Shown: piece after piece, positions 32,884 to 39,874 of the stretch
How positions within the stretch are numbered: the stretch's first letter is position 1
How the letters are laid out: each line of letters begins with the position of its first letter
Source of the DNA: SIG78 sp036677805
GTDB lineage: Bacteria > Verrucomicrobiota > Lentisphaeria > Victivallales > Victivallaceae
Direction of reading: 5' to 3'
Length of the DNA stretch: 64,000 bases
Assembly (NCBI GenBank): GCA_036677805.1
Contig: JAVBVS010000011.1
Coordinates: 76,843 to 140,842 of the forward strand
The notes under the pieces: generated by a model
Databases searched by the model: none
What the model was told of the DNA's origin: nothing
What the model saw: only the letters and a program-made list of their open reading frames with translations
Position numbers and translations under genes: made by a program

Positions 32884-32912
32884 GCGCGGCTTTCCGCTGA
32901 AAAAAGCCACGC
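32884..32912 (-). other. Hairpin at the predicted 5' end of the infC mRNA
   Basis: GCGTGGCTTT pairs with AAAGCCGCGC (10 bp with one U-G) around a 9-base loop. The predicted transcription start from the promoter at 32919-32946 falls at about 32912, so this would be a 5'-terminal stem-loop, followed by about 43 bases before the AUC start. It could protect the message or take part in IF-3/L20 control. Confidence 0.5.
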
Positions 32913-32918
32913 CATATC

Positions 32919-32946
32919 AATATAGCCTAAATTACTTTATTATCAA
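32919..32946 (-). promoter_or_regulatory. Promoter of infC-rpmI-rplT inside the end of thrS
   Basis: Minus strand TTGATA (32946-32941), 16 bases, TATATT (32924-32919), preceded by AGGC. It overlaps the last codons of thrS, allowing infC to be transcribed independently of the synthetase. Confidence 0.7.
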
Positions 32947-34657
32947 CTTCCGATTGCATTTTTTCCAGAAGTTGCGCGACGCTCATCGCACCCAGTTCGC
33001 CTTCGCGCCGGTTGCGCACGCCGATCTGGCCGGCTTCCGCCTCGCGTTCGCCCGCGACCAGGATGTAATTGATGCGTTCGTTGCGCGCATCCTTGATCCG
33101 GCTGCCGAGGCTTTCCGGGCGGTCGTCGAGTTCGACCCGGATATCGCGGGCGCGCAGTTCGTCGGCCACTTTGCGCGCATATTCATGCTGCTTTTCGGTA
33201 ATCGGCAGCACCCGAGCCTGAACCGGTGCGAGCCACAGCGGAAAGGCACCCGCGTAATGTTCGATCAGAATGCCGAAGAAACGCTCCAGCGAACCGAACA
33301 GCGCGCGGTGCACCATATACGGCTGATGCTTCCTGCCGTCTTCGCCGATATAGCTCAGATCGAAGCGCTCCGGCAGATTGAAGTCGAACTGAATCGTGGT
33401 GGTCTGCCATTCGCGCCCGATCGCGTCCTTGACCTTCAAATCGATCTTGGGGCCGTAGAAGGCGCCGCCGCCGTCATCGACCTCGCAGTCCAACCCGGCC
33501 TTCCGCACCGCATTTTCCAACGCGGTCAGCGCCTGACTCCAGCGCGCCGGATCGCCGACCGCCTTGGCCGGCCGAGTCGCCAGATAGGGTTTGATCTGGG
33601 TGAAGCCGAAATCCTTCCAGATCGCGAGGCTGAATTCCAGCACCCGCGCGATTTCATCCTCGATCTGATCCGGAGTGCAGATGATATGCGCATCGTCCTG
33701 AGTGAAGCCGCGCACCCGCAGCAGACCATGGAGCACGCCCGACTTTTCATAGCGGTAGACCGTGCCCAGCTCGGCCCAGCGGCATGGCAACTCCCGGTAA
33801 CTGCGCAGCCGGCTCTTGTAAATTTCGATGTGAAACGGGCAATTCATCGGTTTCACGTAATAATCGACGTCGTCGATCGACATCGAGGAGTACATCGCGT
33901 CCCGATAGAAATCAAGATGGCCGCTGGTCTGCCACAGAACGCTCTGGCCGATATGCGGCGTATACAGCAATTCGTAGCCGCTGCGGTAATGCTTCTGCCG
34001 CCAATAGGTTTCGAATGCATTGCGGATGAACGCGCCTTTGGGGTGCCACAGCACCAGCCCCGGTCCGACATTGTCCGAGAAACTGAACAGATCAAGCTCC
34101 TTGCCGAGCTTGCGGTGGTCGCGTTTCTTGGCCTCTTCCAGCAACCGCAGGTAATCGTGAAGTTCGCTCTTGTCGGCGAACGCCACGCCATAGATGCGCT
34201 GGAGCATCGGATTTTTTTCGTCGCCGCGGAAATAACTGCCCGCGATGCTCATCAGCTTGAACGCGCCGATCTGGCCGGTGTGCTCGACATGAGGACCGCG
34301 GCAGAGATCGGAAAAATCGCCGATGGTGTAAAAGGTGATTTTGGCGTCCGCGGGAATGTCCGCAAGACGCTCCAGCTTGTAGCATTGATTGCGGCCGCGC
34401 AAGAGCGCCTCGGCTTCGGTCCGGGACATCTCCCGGTATTCGAACGGCAGATGCGCATTGCAGATTTTGCGCATTTCTTCTTCGATCGCCTCAAGGTCCT
34501 CCGGCGCCAGCCGGTGCGCCATGTCGAAATCATAATAAAAACCGTCGGCAGTCGAAGGTCCGATATCGAACTTGACCTCGCCGAACAAATGCTGAACCGC
34601 CGCCGCCATCACATGCGCGGCGCTGTGCCGGATCGTTTCAACCGGAAATTTCGCCAT
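32927..34657 (-). CDS. thrS: Threonyl-tRNA synthetase without TGS domain
   Basis: 576 residues against about 640 for E. coli ThrRS. It opens MAKFPVETIRHSAAHVMAAA, which corresponds to the start of the N2 editing domain; the roughly 60-residue TGS domain is absent. Editing motif HxxxH is present (RHSAAHVM) with the later LCRGPHVEHTGQIGAFKL. The class II core has VGPGLVLWHPKGAFIRN, YVKPMNCPFHIEIYKSRLRS, YRYEKSGVLHGLLRVRGFTQ and the motif 3 region MVHRALFGSLERFFGILIEH, and the C-terminal anticodon domain RVELDDRPESLGSRIKDARN. The ATG at 34657 is chosen because it matches the domain start; no strong ribosome binding site is visible, and a TTG 13 codons upstream is the alternative. Head of the thrS-infC-rpmI-rplT cluster. 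Confidence 0.96.
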   Translation of the reverse strand: MAKFPVETIRHSAAHVMAAAVQHLFGEVKFDIGPSTADGFYYDFDMAHRLAPEDLEAIEEEMRKICNAHLPFEYREMSRTEAEALLRGRNQCYKLERLADIPADAKITFYTIGDFSDLCRGPHVEHTGQIGAFKLMSIAGSYFRGDEKNPMLQRIYGVAFADKSELHDYLRLLEEAKKRDHRKLGKELDLFSFSDNVGPGLVLWHPKGAFIRNAFETYWRQKHYRSGYELLYTPHIGQSVLWQTSGHLDFYRDAMYSSMSIDDVDYYVKPMNCPFHIEIYKSRLRSYRELPCRWAELGTVYRYEKSGVLHGLLRVRGFTQDDAHIICTPDQIEDEIARVLEFSLAIWKDFGFTQIKPYLATRPAKAVGDPARWSQALTALENAVRKAGLDCEVDDGGGAFYGPKIDLKVKDAIGREWQTTTIQFDFNLPERFDLSYIGEDGRKHQPYMVHRALFGSLERFFGILIEHYAGAFPLWLAPVQARVLPITEKQHEYARKVADELRARDIRVELDDRPESLGSRIKDARNERINYILVAGEREAEAGQIGVRNRREGELGAMSVAQLLEKMQSEVDNKVI

Positions 34658-34831
34658 TTTCGCTTTCACTTCAATAAAAATAAATTCCCCGATCAATCGT
34701 CAATCAAACCATACCCATCCGGCCGCCGCCATGCCGCGGACCGGGAAGTCAACGTCCGGTCACACCCGCGTCGGTAACGCGGGATGCCCTCCTTCCGTTT
34801 TGATTCGCTTCCAACACTTTTCCGTTTCGTC

Positions 34832-35485
34832 CTAAAACAAAGTCAATTGTTCCGGCGGCGGGTCCAATATTTCCCGCACCGGAGTAAAGCTCCGGCGATG
34901 AATCGGCGTCACCCCGAGGCGCGCCAGCGCCGCCATATGCGCTCTCGTACCATAACCTTTGTGCTCGGCAAAACCGTATCCGGGATAAAGCGCGTCGTAT
35001 TCGTCCATCCGCCGGTCACGATACACCTTGGCCACAATGCTGGCCGCCGCAATCGAAGCCGAACGGGCATCTCCGCTCACAAACGCAAAGCTCGGCTTCG
35101 GCAATCCCGGGACCGGAAGGCCATCGACCAAAAGACAATCGGCCTCGGGAATTTGTTCCGCCGCGCGACGCATCGCCAAGTGCGTCGCGCGCAGGATATT
35201 CAATTCGTCGATCGTTTCCACCGGCAGCTCGGCCAACCCGATCCGCACCCCGACAACGGCGCGGATCGCCCGGTCCAGCGCTTCGCGCTCCGTCGCCCTC
35301 AGTTGTTTGGAGTCGTTGACCCGGGGAATCTGCGCCCCCCGGGGAAACGCGACCGCGACCGCCACCACCGGACCGGCCAGCGGGCCGCGCCCGACTTCGT
35401 CGATCCCCGCCACAAAGCAAAACCCCTCCCGGTACTTGAGCGTCTCAAGCGAGAGGAGTTCATCGGCTTCGGACAGGTAATCCAT
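34832..35485 (-). CDS. rnhB: Ribonuclease HII
   Basis: Removes ribonucleotides and RNA from RNA-DNA hybrids, 217 residues. The catalytic DEDD set is visible: GIDEVGRGPLAGPVVAVAVA (first Asp and Glu), VNDSKQLRATER, LLVDGLPVPGLP (Asp) and SIAAASIVAKVYRDRRMDEY (Asp), with the C-terminal HKGYGTRAHMAALARLG. It is last in the rpsP-khpA-trmD-rplS-rnhB order. The 174 bases between its stop and thrS contain two small hairpins (CCCGCG/CGCGGG near 34772-34790, and GACCGG/CCGGTC near 34739-34762) but no clear terminator. Confidence 0.96.
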   Translation of the reverse strand: MDYLSEADELLSLETLKYREGFCFVAGIDEVGRGPLAGPVVAVAVAFPRGAQIPRVNDSKQLRATEREALDRAIRAVVGVRIGLAELPVETIDELNILRATHLAMRRAAEQIPEADCLLVDGLPVPGLPKPSFAFVSGDARSASIAAASIVAKVYRDRRMDEYDALYPGYGFAEHKGYGTRAHMAALARLGVTPIHRRSFTPVREILDPPPEQLTLF

Positions 35486-35525
35486 CGCGCCGACCCGTCG
35501 GTGCTTCAGGCAGCCGCGCCCGGAT

Positions 35526-35876
35526 TTACCGGACGTCGCGCAATTCTTTGACGCGGGCGGCCTTGCCGACCTTTTCGCGCAGATAATAGAGTTTGGCCCG
35601 GCGGACCTTGCCGCGCCGGGTCACTTCGATCCGGTCGATGCGGGGGCTGTGAAGCCGGAAAACCCGTTCGACGCCCTGGCCGAACGCCACGCGGCGCACG
35701 GTGAACGATTCGGCGATGCCGCTGCCGTTGCGGGCGATCACCGTACCGCTGAAGGCCTGAATGCGTTCGCTGTCGCCTTCCACGATCTTCACAAAAACTT
35801 TGACCGTATCGCCGACGGCAAAATCGGCAACCTCACTCTTGAGGTATTCCTGACTGACCTTTTTCAAGATTTCCAT
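35526..35876 (-). CDS. rplS: 50S ribosomal protein L19
   Basis: 116 residues. FAVGDTVKVFVKIVEGDSER, QAFSGTVIARNGSGIAESFT, VRRVAFGQGVERVFRLHSPR and VRRAKLYYLREKVGKAARVK are L19 family blocks. The start lies 44 bases inside the 3' end of trmD, so the genes overlap in different frames and are probably translationally coupled; AGGAGGCTCTG precedes the ATG. Confidence 0.97.
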   Translation of the reverse strand: MEILKKVSQEYLKSEVADFAVGDTVKVFVKIVEGDSERIQAFSGTVIARNGSGIAESFTVRRVAFGQGVERVFRLHSPRIDRIEVTRRGKVRRAKLYYLREKVGKAARVKELRDVR

Positions 35877-36648
35877 TTTTCAGAGCCTCCTGTTTTATCT
35901 GCCACTTCTTAACTGATTTCTTCCAATTTTTCACCGCCGCCAAGCGGCCGAACACCGCGCTGCGCCACAAATCCGGACGCAGTTTCAATGTCAACGCCTC
36001 GGCCATATGCCGCCGCCACAGGGCCACCGCCCCGTGGTCGCCGGAATGCAGCACCTCCGGCACCTCCAGCCCCCGGAATTCCGGAGGCCGCGTATATTGC
36101 GGGTACTCCAGCAGTCCGTTCGAGAAGGACTCATCCTCGCTCGACTCGTCGCAGCCCAGTGCGCCCGGCAGCAGCCGCGCCACCGCGTCCGCCACCACCA
36201 TCGCCGCCAGATTGCCGCTGGTCAACACATAGTCGCCGATCGAAATCTCTTCACACCGCGTCAGCTCGCGCACCCGTTCGTCGATGCCTTCGTAATGGCC
36301 GCAGACCAGCACCAGATGCCGCTCCCGGGCCAATTCGCGCGCCAGTTGCTGCGAAAACTTCCGGCCGCGCGGTCCCAGCAGGATCACCCGCCGAACAGCG
36401 CCGCCAGGCTCATCCGCCGCCGTCTCCGGCGAATCCAGAGCCGCCATCAGCGGCTCGACCTTCATCAACATTCCCGGACCGCCGCCATACGGCGCATCAT
36501 CCACCGTTCCGCGCCGGTCCCCGGCGAAATTGCGTACATCGACGGCCCGAATCTCCAACAATCCATTCCGTACCGCGCGTCCGACAATGCTTGTCCCCAG
36601 CGGTCCGGGATAAATTTCGGGAAACAACGTGAGCACGTCAATCCGCAC
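35833..36648 (-). CDS. trmD: tRNA (guanine-N1)-methyltransferase
   Basis: SPOUT-fold enzyme that methylates G37 of tRNAs reading CNN codons, 271 residues. MRIDVLTLFPEIYPGPLGTS, DDAPYGGGPGMLMKVEPL, LVCGHYEGIDERVRELTRCE and ISIGDYVLTSGNLAAMVVAD form the knotted SAM site; the C-terminal half has YTRPPEFRGLEVPEVLHSGD. The start is GTG with GAGG 5-6 bases upstream. The C-terminus is about 25 residues longer than usual, a basic/polar tail (KNWKKSVKKWQIKQEALKNG) that overlaps rplS. Only 28 bases separate it from khpA, leaving no room for rimM. Confidence 0.96.
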   Translation of the reverse strand: MRIDVLTLFPEIYPGPLGTSIVGRAVRNGLLEIRAVDVRNFAGDRRGTVDDAPYGGGPGMLMKVEPLMAALDSPETAADEPGGAVRRVILLGPRGRKFSQQLARELARERHLVLVCGHYEGIDERVRELTRCEEISIGDYVLTSGNLAAMVVADAVARLLPGALGCDESSEDESFSNGLLEYPQYTRPPEFRGLEVPEVLHSGDHGAVALWRRHMAEALTLKLRPDLWRSAVFGRLAAVKNWKKSVKKWQIKQEALKNGNLEKGQSGIPQE

Positions 36649-36676
36649 ATCCGCCTCGTTTCGTCAACCGGACGCG

Positions 36677-36997
36677 TCAGTCGCTGACTTCGACCGAAAT
36701 CCGCTGCTGGAGGCGCCCGGCGGCCCCCGAAACCAGCGAACGGATCGCCATGATGGTCTTGCCGCGTTTGCCGACCACCTTGCCGATGTCTTCCTTCCGA
36801 CAGTTGATCCGGATCACCGCGCCGTTTTCGGCGGATTCGGTCACGACATTGACCTCATCCGGAAAATCCACCAGCGCGCGCACCACATAATCCACAAAGT
36901 GTTCAAGCTCGCGCAGCTTGTCGCCGCCCGCCTTGTCGCCGGCGCCCCCGCAGGAGCAACCGCCCAGACCGAGCAACTTGAGTAGTGATTTAAACAT
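36677..36997 (-). CDS. khpA: KH-domain RNA-binding protein KhpA with Cys/Gly N-terminal extension
   Basis: 106 residues; the KH core (LEHFVDYVVRALVDFPDEVN; CRKEDIGKVVGKRGKTIMAI with the GKRG-type loop; VSGAAGRLQQRISVEV) matches KhpA, a small RNA chaperone found between rpsP and rimM/trmD in many genomes. Typical KhpA is about 75-80 residues; here about 25 extra residues at the front include GLGGCSCGGAGDKAGGDK, a glycine-rich CxC segment of unknown purpose. GGATAGGG lies before the ATG and no later Met is available before the KH fold, so the extension is probably real. Confidence 0.92.
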   Translation of the reverse strand: MFKSLLKLLGLGGCSCGGAGDKAGGDKLRELEHFVDYVVRALVDFPDEVNVVTESAENGAVIRINCRKEDIGKVVGKRGKTIMAIRSLVSGAAGRLQQRISVEVSD

Positions 36998-37154
36998 ATT
37001 CCCTATCCTTAATGATTATCCCCCGGCGCATCCCGCTTCGCCTCTCCGGCGGCCGCAACCGAACTCCACCGCAATCGTCGCCGGTTCGTTCACGGACCGC
37101 CGCCCCGGTCATATCCGGCGGCGGCGCGCCACTGCGTTCAGATCGCGAGGAAGC

Positions 37155-37535
37155 TTACGCTTCGGCCGGAGCCGCTGCCTTGGCGGCGGCTTCTTCGGCT
37201 GCCTTGGCTTCCGCTTCCGCCTTGGCCTTGGCCGCGGCTTCGAGCTTGGCCTTCGCCTTCTTGGAAACGGAGGGCTTGCGCACCTTGTCGGCCAGCGCAA
37301 TGCCGTTCTTGGCGCGATAAACGATATCGTTCACAGTTTCCGACGGCTCGGCGCCGGTGCCGACCCAATACTCGAAACGCTCGAGATTGATGTTCTCAAT
37401 CTTGCTGTTCGGGTTGTAGAAACCGATTTCTTCGATCGACTTGCCGTCGCGCTGGGAACGCTTGTCCATCACCACCACCCGGAAACAGCTGGCGTTTCTG
37501 GTACCGGTACGCTTCAATCTGATTCTGACTGCCAT
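37155..37535 (-). CDS. rpsP: 30S ribosomal protein S16 with Ala/Lys/Glu-rich tail
   Basis: 126 residues. MAVRIRLKRTGTRNASCFRV, VVMDKRSQRDGKSIEEIGFY, NPNSKIENINLERFEYWVGT and ALADKVRKPSVSKKAKAKLE give the complete S16 fold in the first 90 residues. The last 35 residues are almost only Ala, Lys and Glu and would form a single helix, a feature seen in S16 of several phyla. First gene of its operon, with about 190 bases of leader after the promoter at 37733-37761; 157 bases without a gene lie between it and khpA. Confidence 0.97.
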   Translation of the reverse strand: MAVRIRLKRTGTRNASCFRVVVMDKRSQRDGKSIEEIGFYNPNSKIENINLERFEYWVGTGAEPSETVNDIVYRAKNGIALADKVRKPSVSKKAKAKLEAAAKAKAEAEAKAAEEAAAKAAAPAEA

Positions 37536-37732
37536 CTTTCTTTTTCACCTTGTCTTGGGGCCGCCGGCCGGATGACTTCCGCTCGCCGCCGCCGTATCTT
37601 TCGCGCTTCCGGCCAGCCACGTTGATCGTTGCCGGAAACAATCGCCAGACCCGACGGTCGGGGCTCACTCCGCCCGCGACAGTTTTTAAAATAACGTTTA
37701 TGTGCAAAATCCCTACGAACTCAAGGACGTTT

Positions 37733-37761
37733 AATATATCCCGCGATAACCATTTACGCAA
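37733..37761 (-). promoter_or_regulatory. Promoter of the rpsP-khpA-trmD-rplS operon
   Basis: Minus strand TTGCGT (37761-37756), 17-base spacer, TATATT (37738-37733). Predicted start near 37726 gives a leader of about 190 bases, long enough for regulatory structure, although none was recognised. Confidence 0.65.
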
Positions 37762-37816
37762 GAGCTAAAACAGTTTTTTTCCGGTTTTTCCCGATTCATC
37801 CCTCCTGAAATCTCCG

Positions 37817-39289
37817 TTATCCGGCGATTTCTCCGGGAGGAACAGGCTTTTCGTGCCCGGCAATCAGGTGAATCCTGCGCCACGCTCCGGAACGGAACCG
37901 CCAGGTCACCGCCAAAGCCTCCACCGCCAGATAAACCGTCAGAAACAGCCAGATCACATCCACCGGCGCATGATAAATCCCCAGCACCACCACTCCCGTC
38001 GCCTGAATGAAAACCGTGCAGCTTGACGAGATGATAAAAACCGCCATGGTATCGCCCGCGCCGCGCAATGCGCCGCAGAAAGTCTGAATCGTCGCATCGC
38101 AATAGCCGAAAACCGCCGCCAGGACCAGCAGTTTGCAGGCCATCTCCGACACCGCGCCGAACTGTTCAGCGTCGGCCGAGCCATCCGTGGGGGCGAACAT
38201 CGCCGCCAGATATTCGGGAAAAATCACATAAACCAATGCGCAGACGGTCATGTAAGCCAGCGCAATCCGCCAGGAGCGATAGGCCGAAAGGTTGGCCATT
38301 TTCCGGCGGCTGCTTCCCACCAGCTGCCCCACCATGATCGCGGTGGCGTCGGAAATTCCGAGCAGCGGCATGAATACGATGTTGTTGATCGAAAGCGCAA
38401 TATTGGAGGCCGCCAGCGCCTCCGGACTGAGGCGGCCGATCACCACCAGCACCACATTGAATGACATCACGCCGAAAAAAACCTGAAGCCCGGAAGGCGC
38501 CCCGAAGACCAGCAGCTTGCGCACATATTCGAACTTGAAGCAAATCCATCTCCGGGTCGCGTATTCGCCCTGGGGATGAAACAGAAAAAAGCCCAGGATC
38601 ATCAGGAAACCGGCGAATACTGAAAGCGTGGTCGCAATCCCGGCCCCCTTGATGCCCATGGCCGGAAATCCCCATTTGCCGAAAATCAGCACATAATCCA
38701 GCCCGATGTTGACGATGCAGGCGATCACGTTGACCGCCGCCACCACCAGCGTTTTGCCCCGCCCGGAGAAAAAAGCGAAAAGCGGCGCGCTCATGCATTG
38801 CAATAATCCGCATGGCGCCAGCGCCAGAAAGTAGGTCTTTTCCAGCGCGGTCAGCTCCGGTCCGTGCCCGAAGGCATGATCGATCAGCCAACAGCCGATG
38901 AACGGCACCGTCAGCCACATGACGAGACCAACCGTCAGGCCGGCGAACAATCCCGACCACGACGCCTCGACGCAGCCCCGGCGATCCTCCGCCCCGAAAA
39001 GCTGAGCCACCACCGCGCTGGTGAAGTTGATGGTCACGATCGCAAAACAGGAAAGCCCGAAATAAAAGATGCCCGCCACCGGCGCCGCCGACAGCTCCAG
39101 CGTCGAATTCCAGGCCAGGAAAATACGGTCGGCGATCTGCATGGCCGTGAACGATGCGCTCATCAGGATCAGCGGATAAGCAATATGCCAGATTTCCCGG
39201 TAGCCTCCGGGCGCGGTGAATTCGCTGCGGGCGACCCAGCGCAAAGGATAACGGCAAATGGCGGCGATGGCGGATAGCAATTTCTGCAT
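37817..39289 (-). CDS. MATE-family multidrug/toxin efflux transporter
   Basis: Inner-membrane Na+ or H+ antiporter, 490 residues, twelve predicted helices in two pseudo-repeats. Family traits: REIWHIAYPLILMSASFTAM at the first helix, FLAWNSTLELSAAPVAGIF, FTSAVVAQLFGAEDRRGCVE, GFPAMGIKGAGIATTLSVFA, LMPLLGISDATAIMVGQLVG-like IVFMPLLGISDATAIMVGQ and FFGVMSFNVVLVVIGRLSPE. The substrate cannot be inferred. It is transcribed away from ispF in the same direction, with its own likely promoter at 39321-39348. Nothing T-rich enough to call a terminator lies beyond the stop before the rpsP promoter begins. Confidence 0.93.
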   Translation of the reverse strand: MQKLLSAIAAICRYPLRWVARSEFTAPGGYREIWHIAYPLILMSASFTAMQIADRIFLAWNSTLELSAAPVAGIFYFGLSCFAIVTINFTSAVVAQLFGAEDRRGCVEASWSGLFAGLTVGLVMWLTVPFIGCWLIDHAFGHGPELTALEKTYFLALAPCGLLQCMSAPLFAFFSGRGKTLVVAAVNVIACIVNIGLDYVLIFGKWGFPAMGIKGAGIATTLSVFAGFLMILGFFLFHPQGEYATRRWICFKFEYVRKLLVFGAPSGLQVFFGVMSFNVVLVVIGRLSPEALAASNIALSINNIVFMPLLGISDATAIMVGQLVGSSRRKMANLSAYRSWRIALAYMTVCALVYVIFPEYLAAMFAPTDGSADAEQFGAVSEMACKLLVLAAVFGYCDATIQTFCGALRGAGDTMAVFIISSSCTVFIQATGVVVLGIYHAPVDVIWLFLTVYLAVEALAVTWRFRSGAWRRIHLIAGHEKPVPPGEIAG

Positions 39290-39320
39290 GTGAACAATCC
39301 GGAAAAAATGGTGAAATGAT

Positions 39321-39348
39321 ACTTTAGCTCATGTTCGCCATTTTTCAA
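39321..39348 (-). promoter_or_regulatory. Probable promoter of the MATE transporter gene
   Basis: Minus strand TTGAAA (39348-39343), 16 bases, TAAAGT (39326-39321), giving a leader of about 25-30 bases. Confidence 0.5.
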
Positions 39349-39392
39349 GTCGTTCCGCCCGTAATTCGCGCCGCTTCCTGCGGAAGCCGGGT

Positions 39393-39872
39393 TCAATCCT
39401 TTTTCATCAGCACCACCGCCTCGGCGGCGATGCCTTCGCGGCGGCCGATGAAGCCGAGTTTCTCCGAAGTCTTGCCTTTAATCGAAATCCGGGCCGCATC
39501 GGTCATCAACAGCGTCGCCAGCGATTCGCGCATGGCCGGCACATAAGGCAGGATTTTCGGTTGTTCCGCCACAATCACCAAATCGAGATTGCCGACTTTC
39601 CACCCATCCAGTTCCGGACTCTGCATCACCGTCCACAGCAACTGGCGGCTGTCGGCCCCGGCGAAAGCCGGGTCGGTGTCGGGAAACCACTGCCCGATAT
39701 CACCCAGCGCCAGCGCCCCCAGCACCGCGTCGGTCACGGCATGAAGCGCCACGTCGGCGTCGCTGTGGCCGAACAGCCCGAACGGAAATTCGATCTCGAC
39801 CCCGCACAGAAACAACTTCCGCTCCGGCGCCAGCCGGTGCACGTCATAGCCCAGTCCGATCCGAAAATCCAT
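39393..39872 (-). CDS. ispF: 2-C-methyl-D-erythritol 2,4-cyclodiphosphate synthase
   Basis: Fifth enzyme of the MEP isoprenoid pathway, 159 residues, trimeric and zinc dependent. FRIGLGYDVHRLAPERKLFL contains the DxH zinc ligands, FGHSDADVALHAVTDAVLGA the third His and the substrate loop, and IGQWFPDTDPAFAGADSRQL and ISIKGKTSEKLGFIGRREGI complete the signature. The ATG at 39872 is chosen over a TTG two codons earlier; it is 3 bases from the stop of the double PilT gene upstream, so the two are probably co-transcribed although functionally unrelated. Confidence 0.97.
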   Translation of the reverse strand: MDFRIGLGYDVHRLAPERKLFLCGVEIEFPFGLFGHSDADVALHAVTDAVLGALALGDIGQWFPDTDPAFAGADSRQLLWTVMQSPELDGWKVGNLDLVIVAEQPKILPYVPAMRESLATLLMTDAARISIKGKTSEKLGFIGRREGIAAEAVVLMKKD

Positions 39873-39874
39873 TT

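Noticed and set aside
34658..34831. Missing TGS domain encoded upstream of thrS
   Set aside because: The in-frame extension is only 13 codons from a TTG, without TGS-like sequence.
37731..37810. 22-codon ORF behind the MATE gene with AGGAGG
   Set aside because: Only one base separates AGGAGG from the ATG, and the sequence contains the rpsP promoter.
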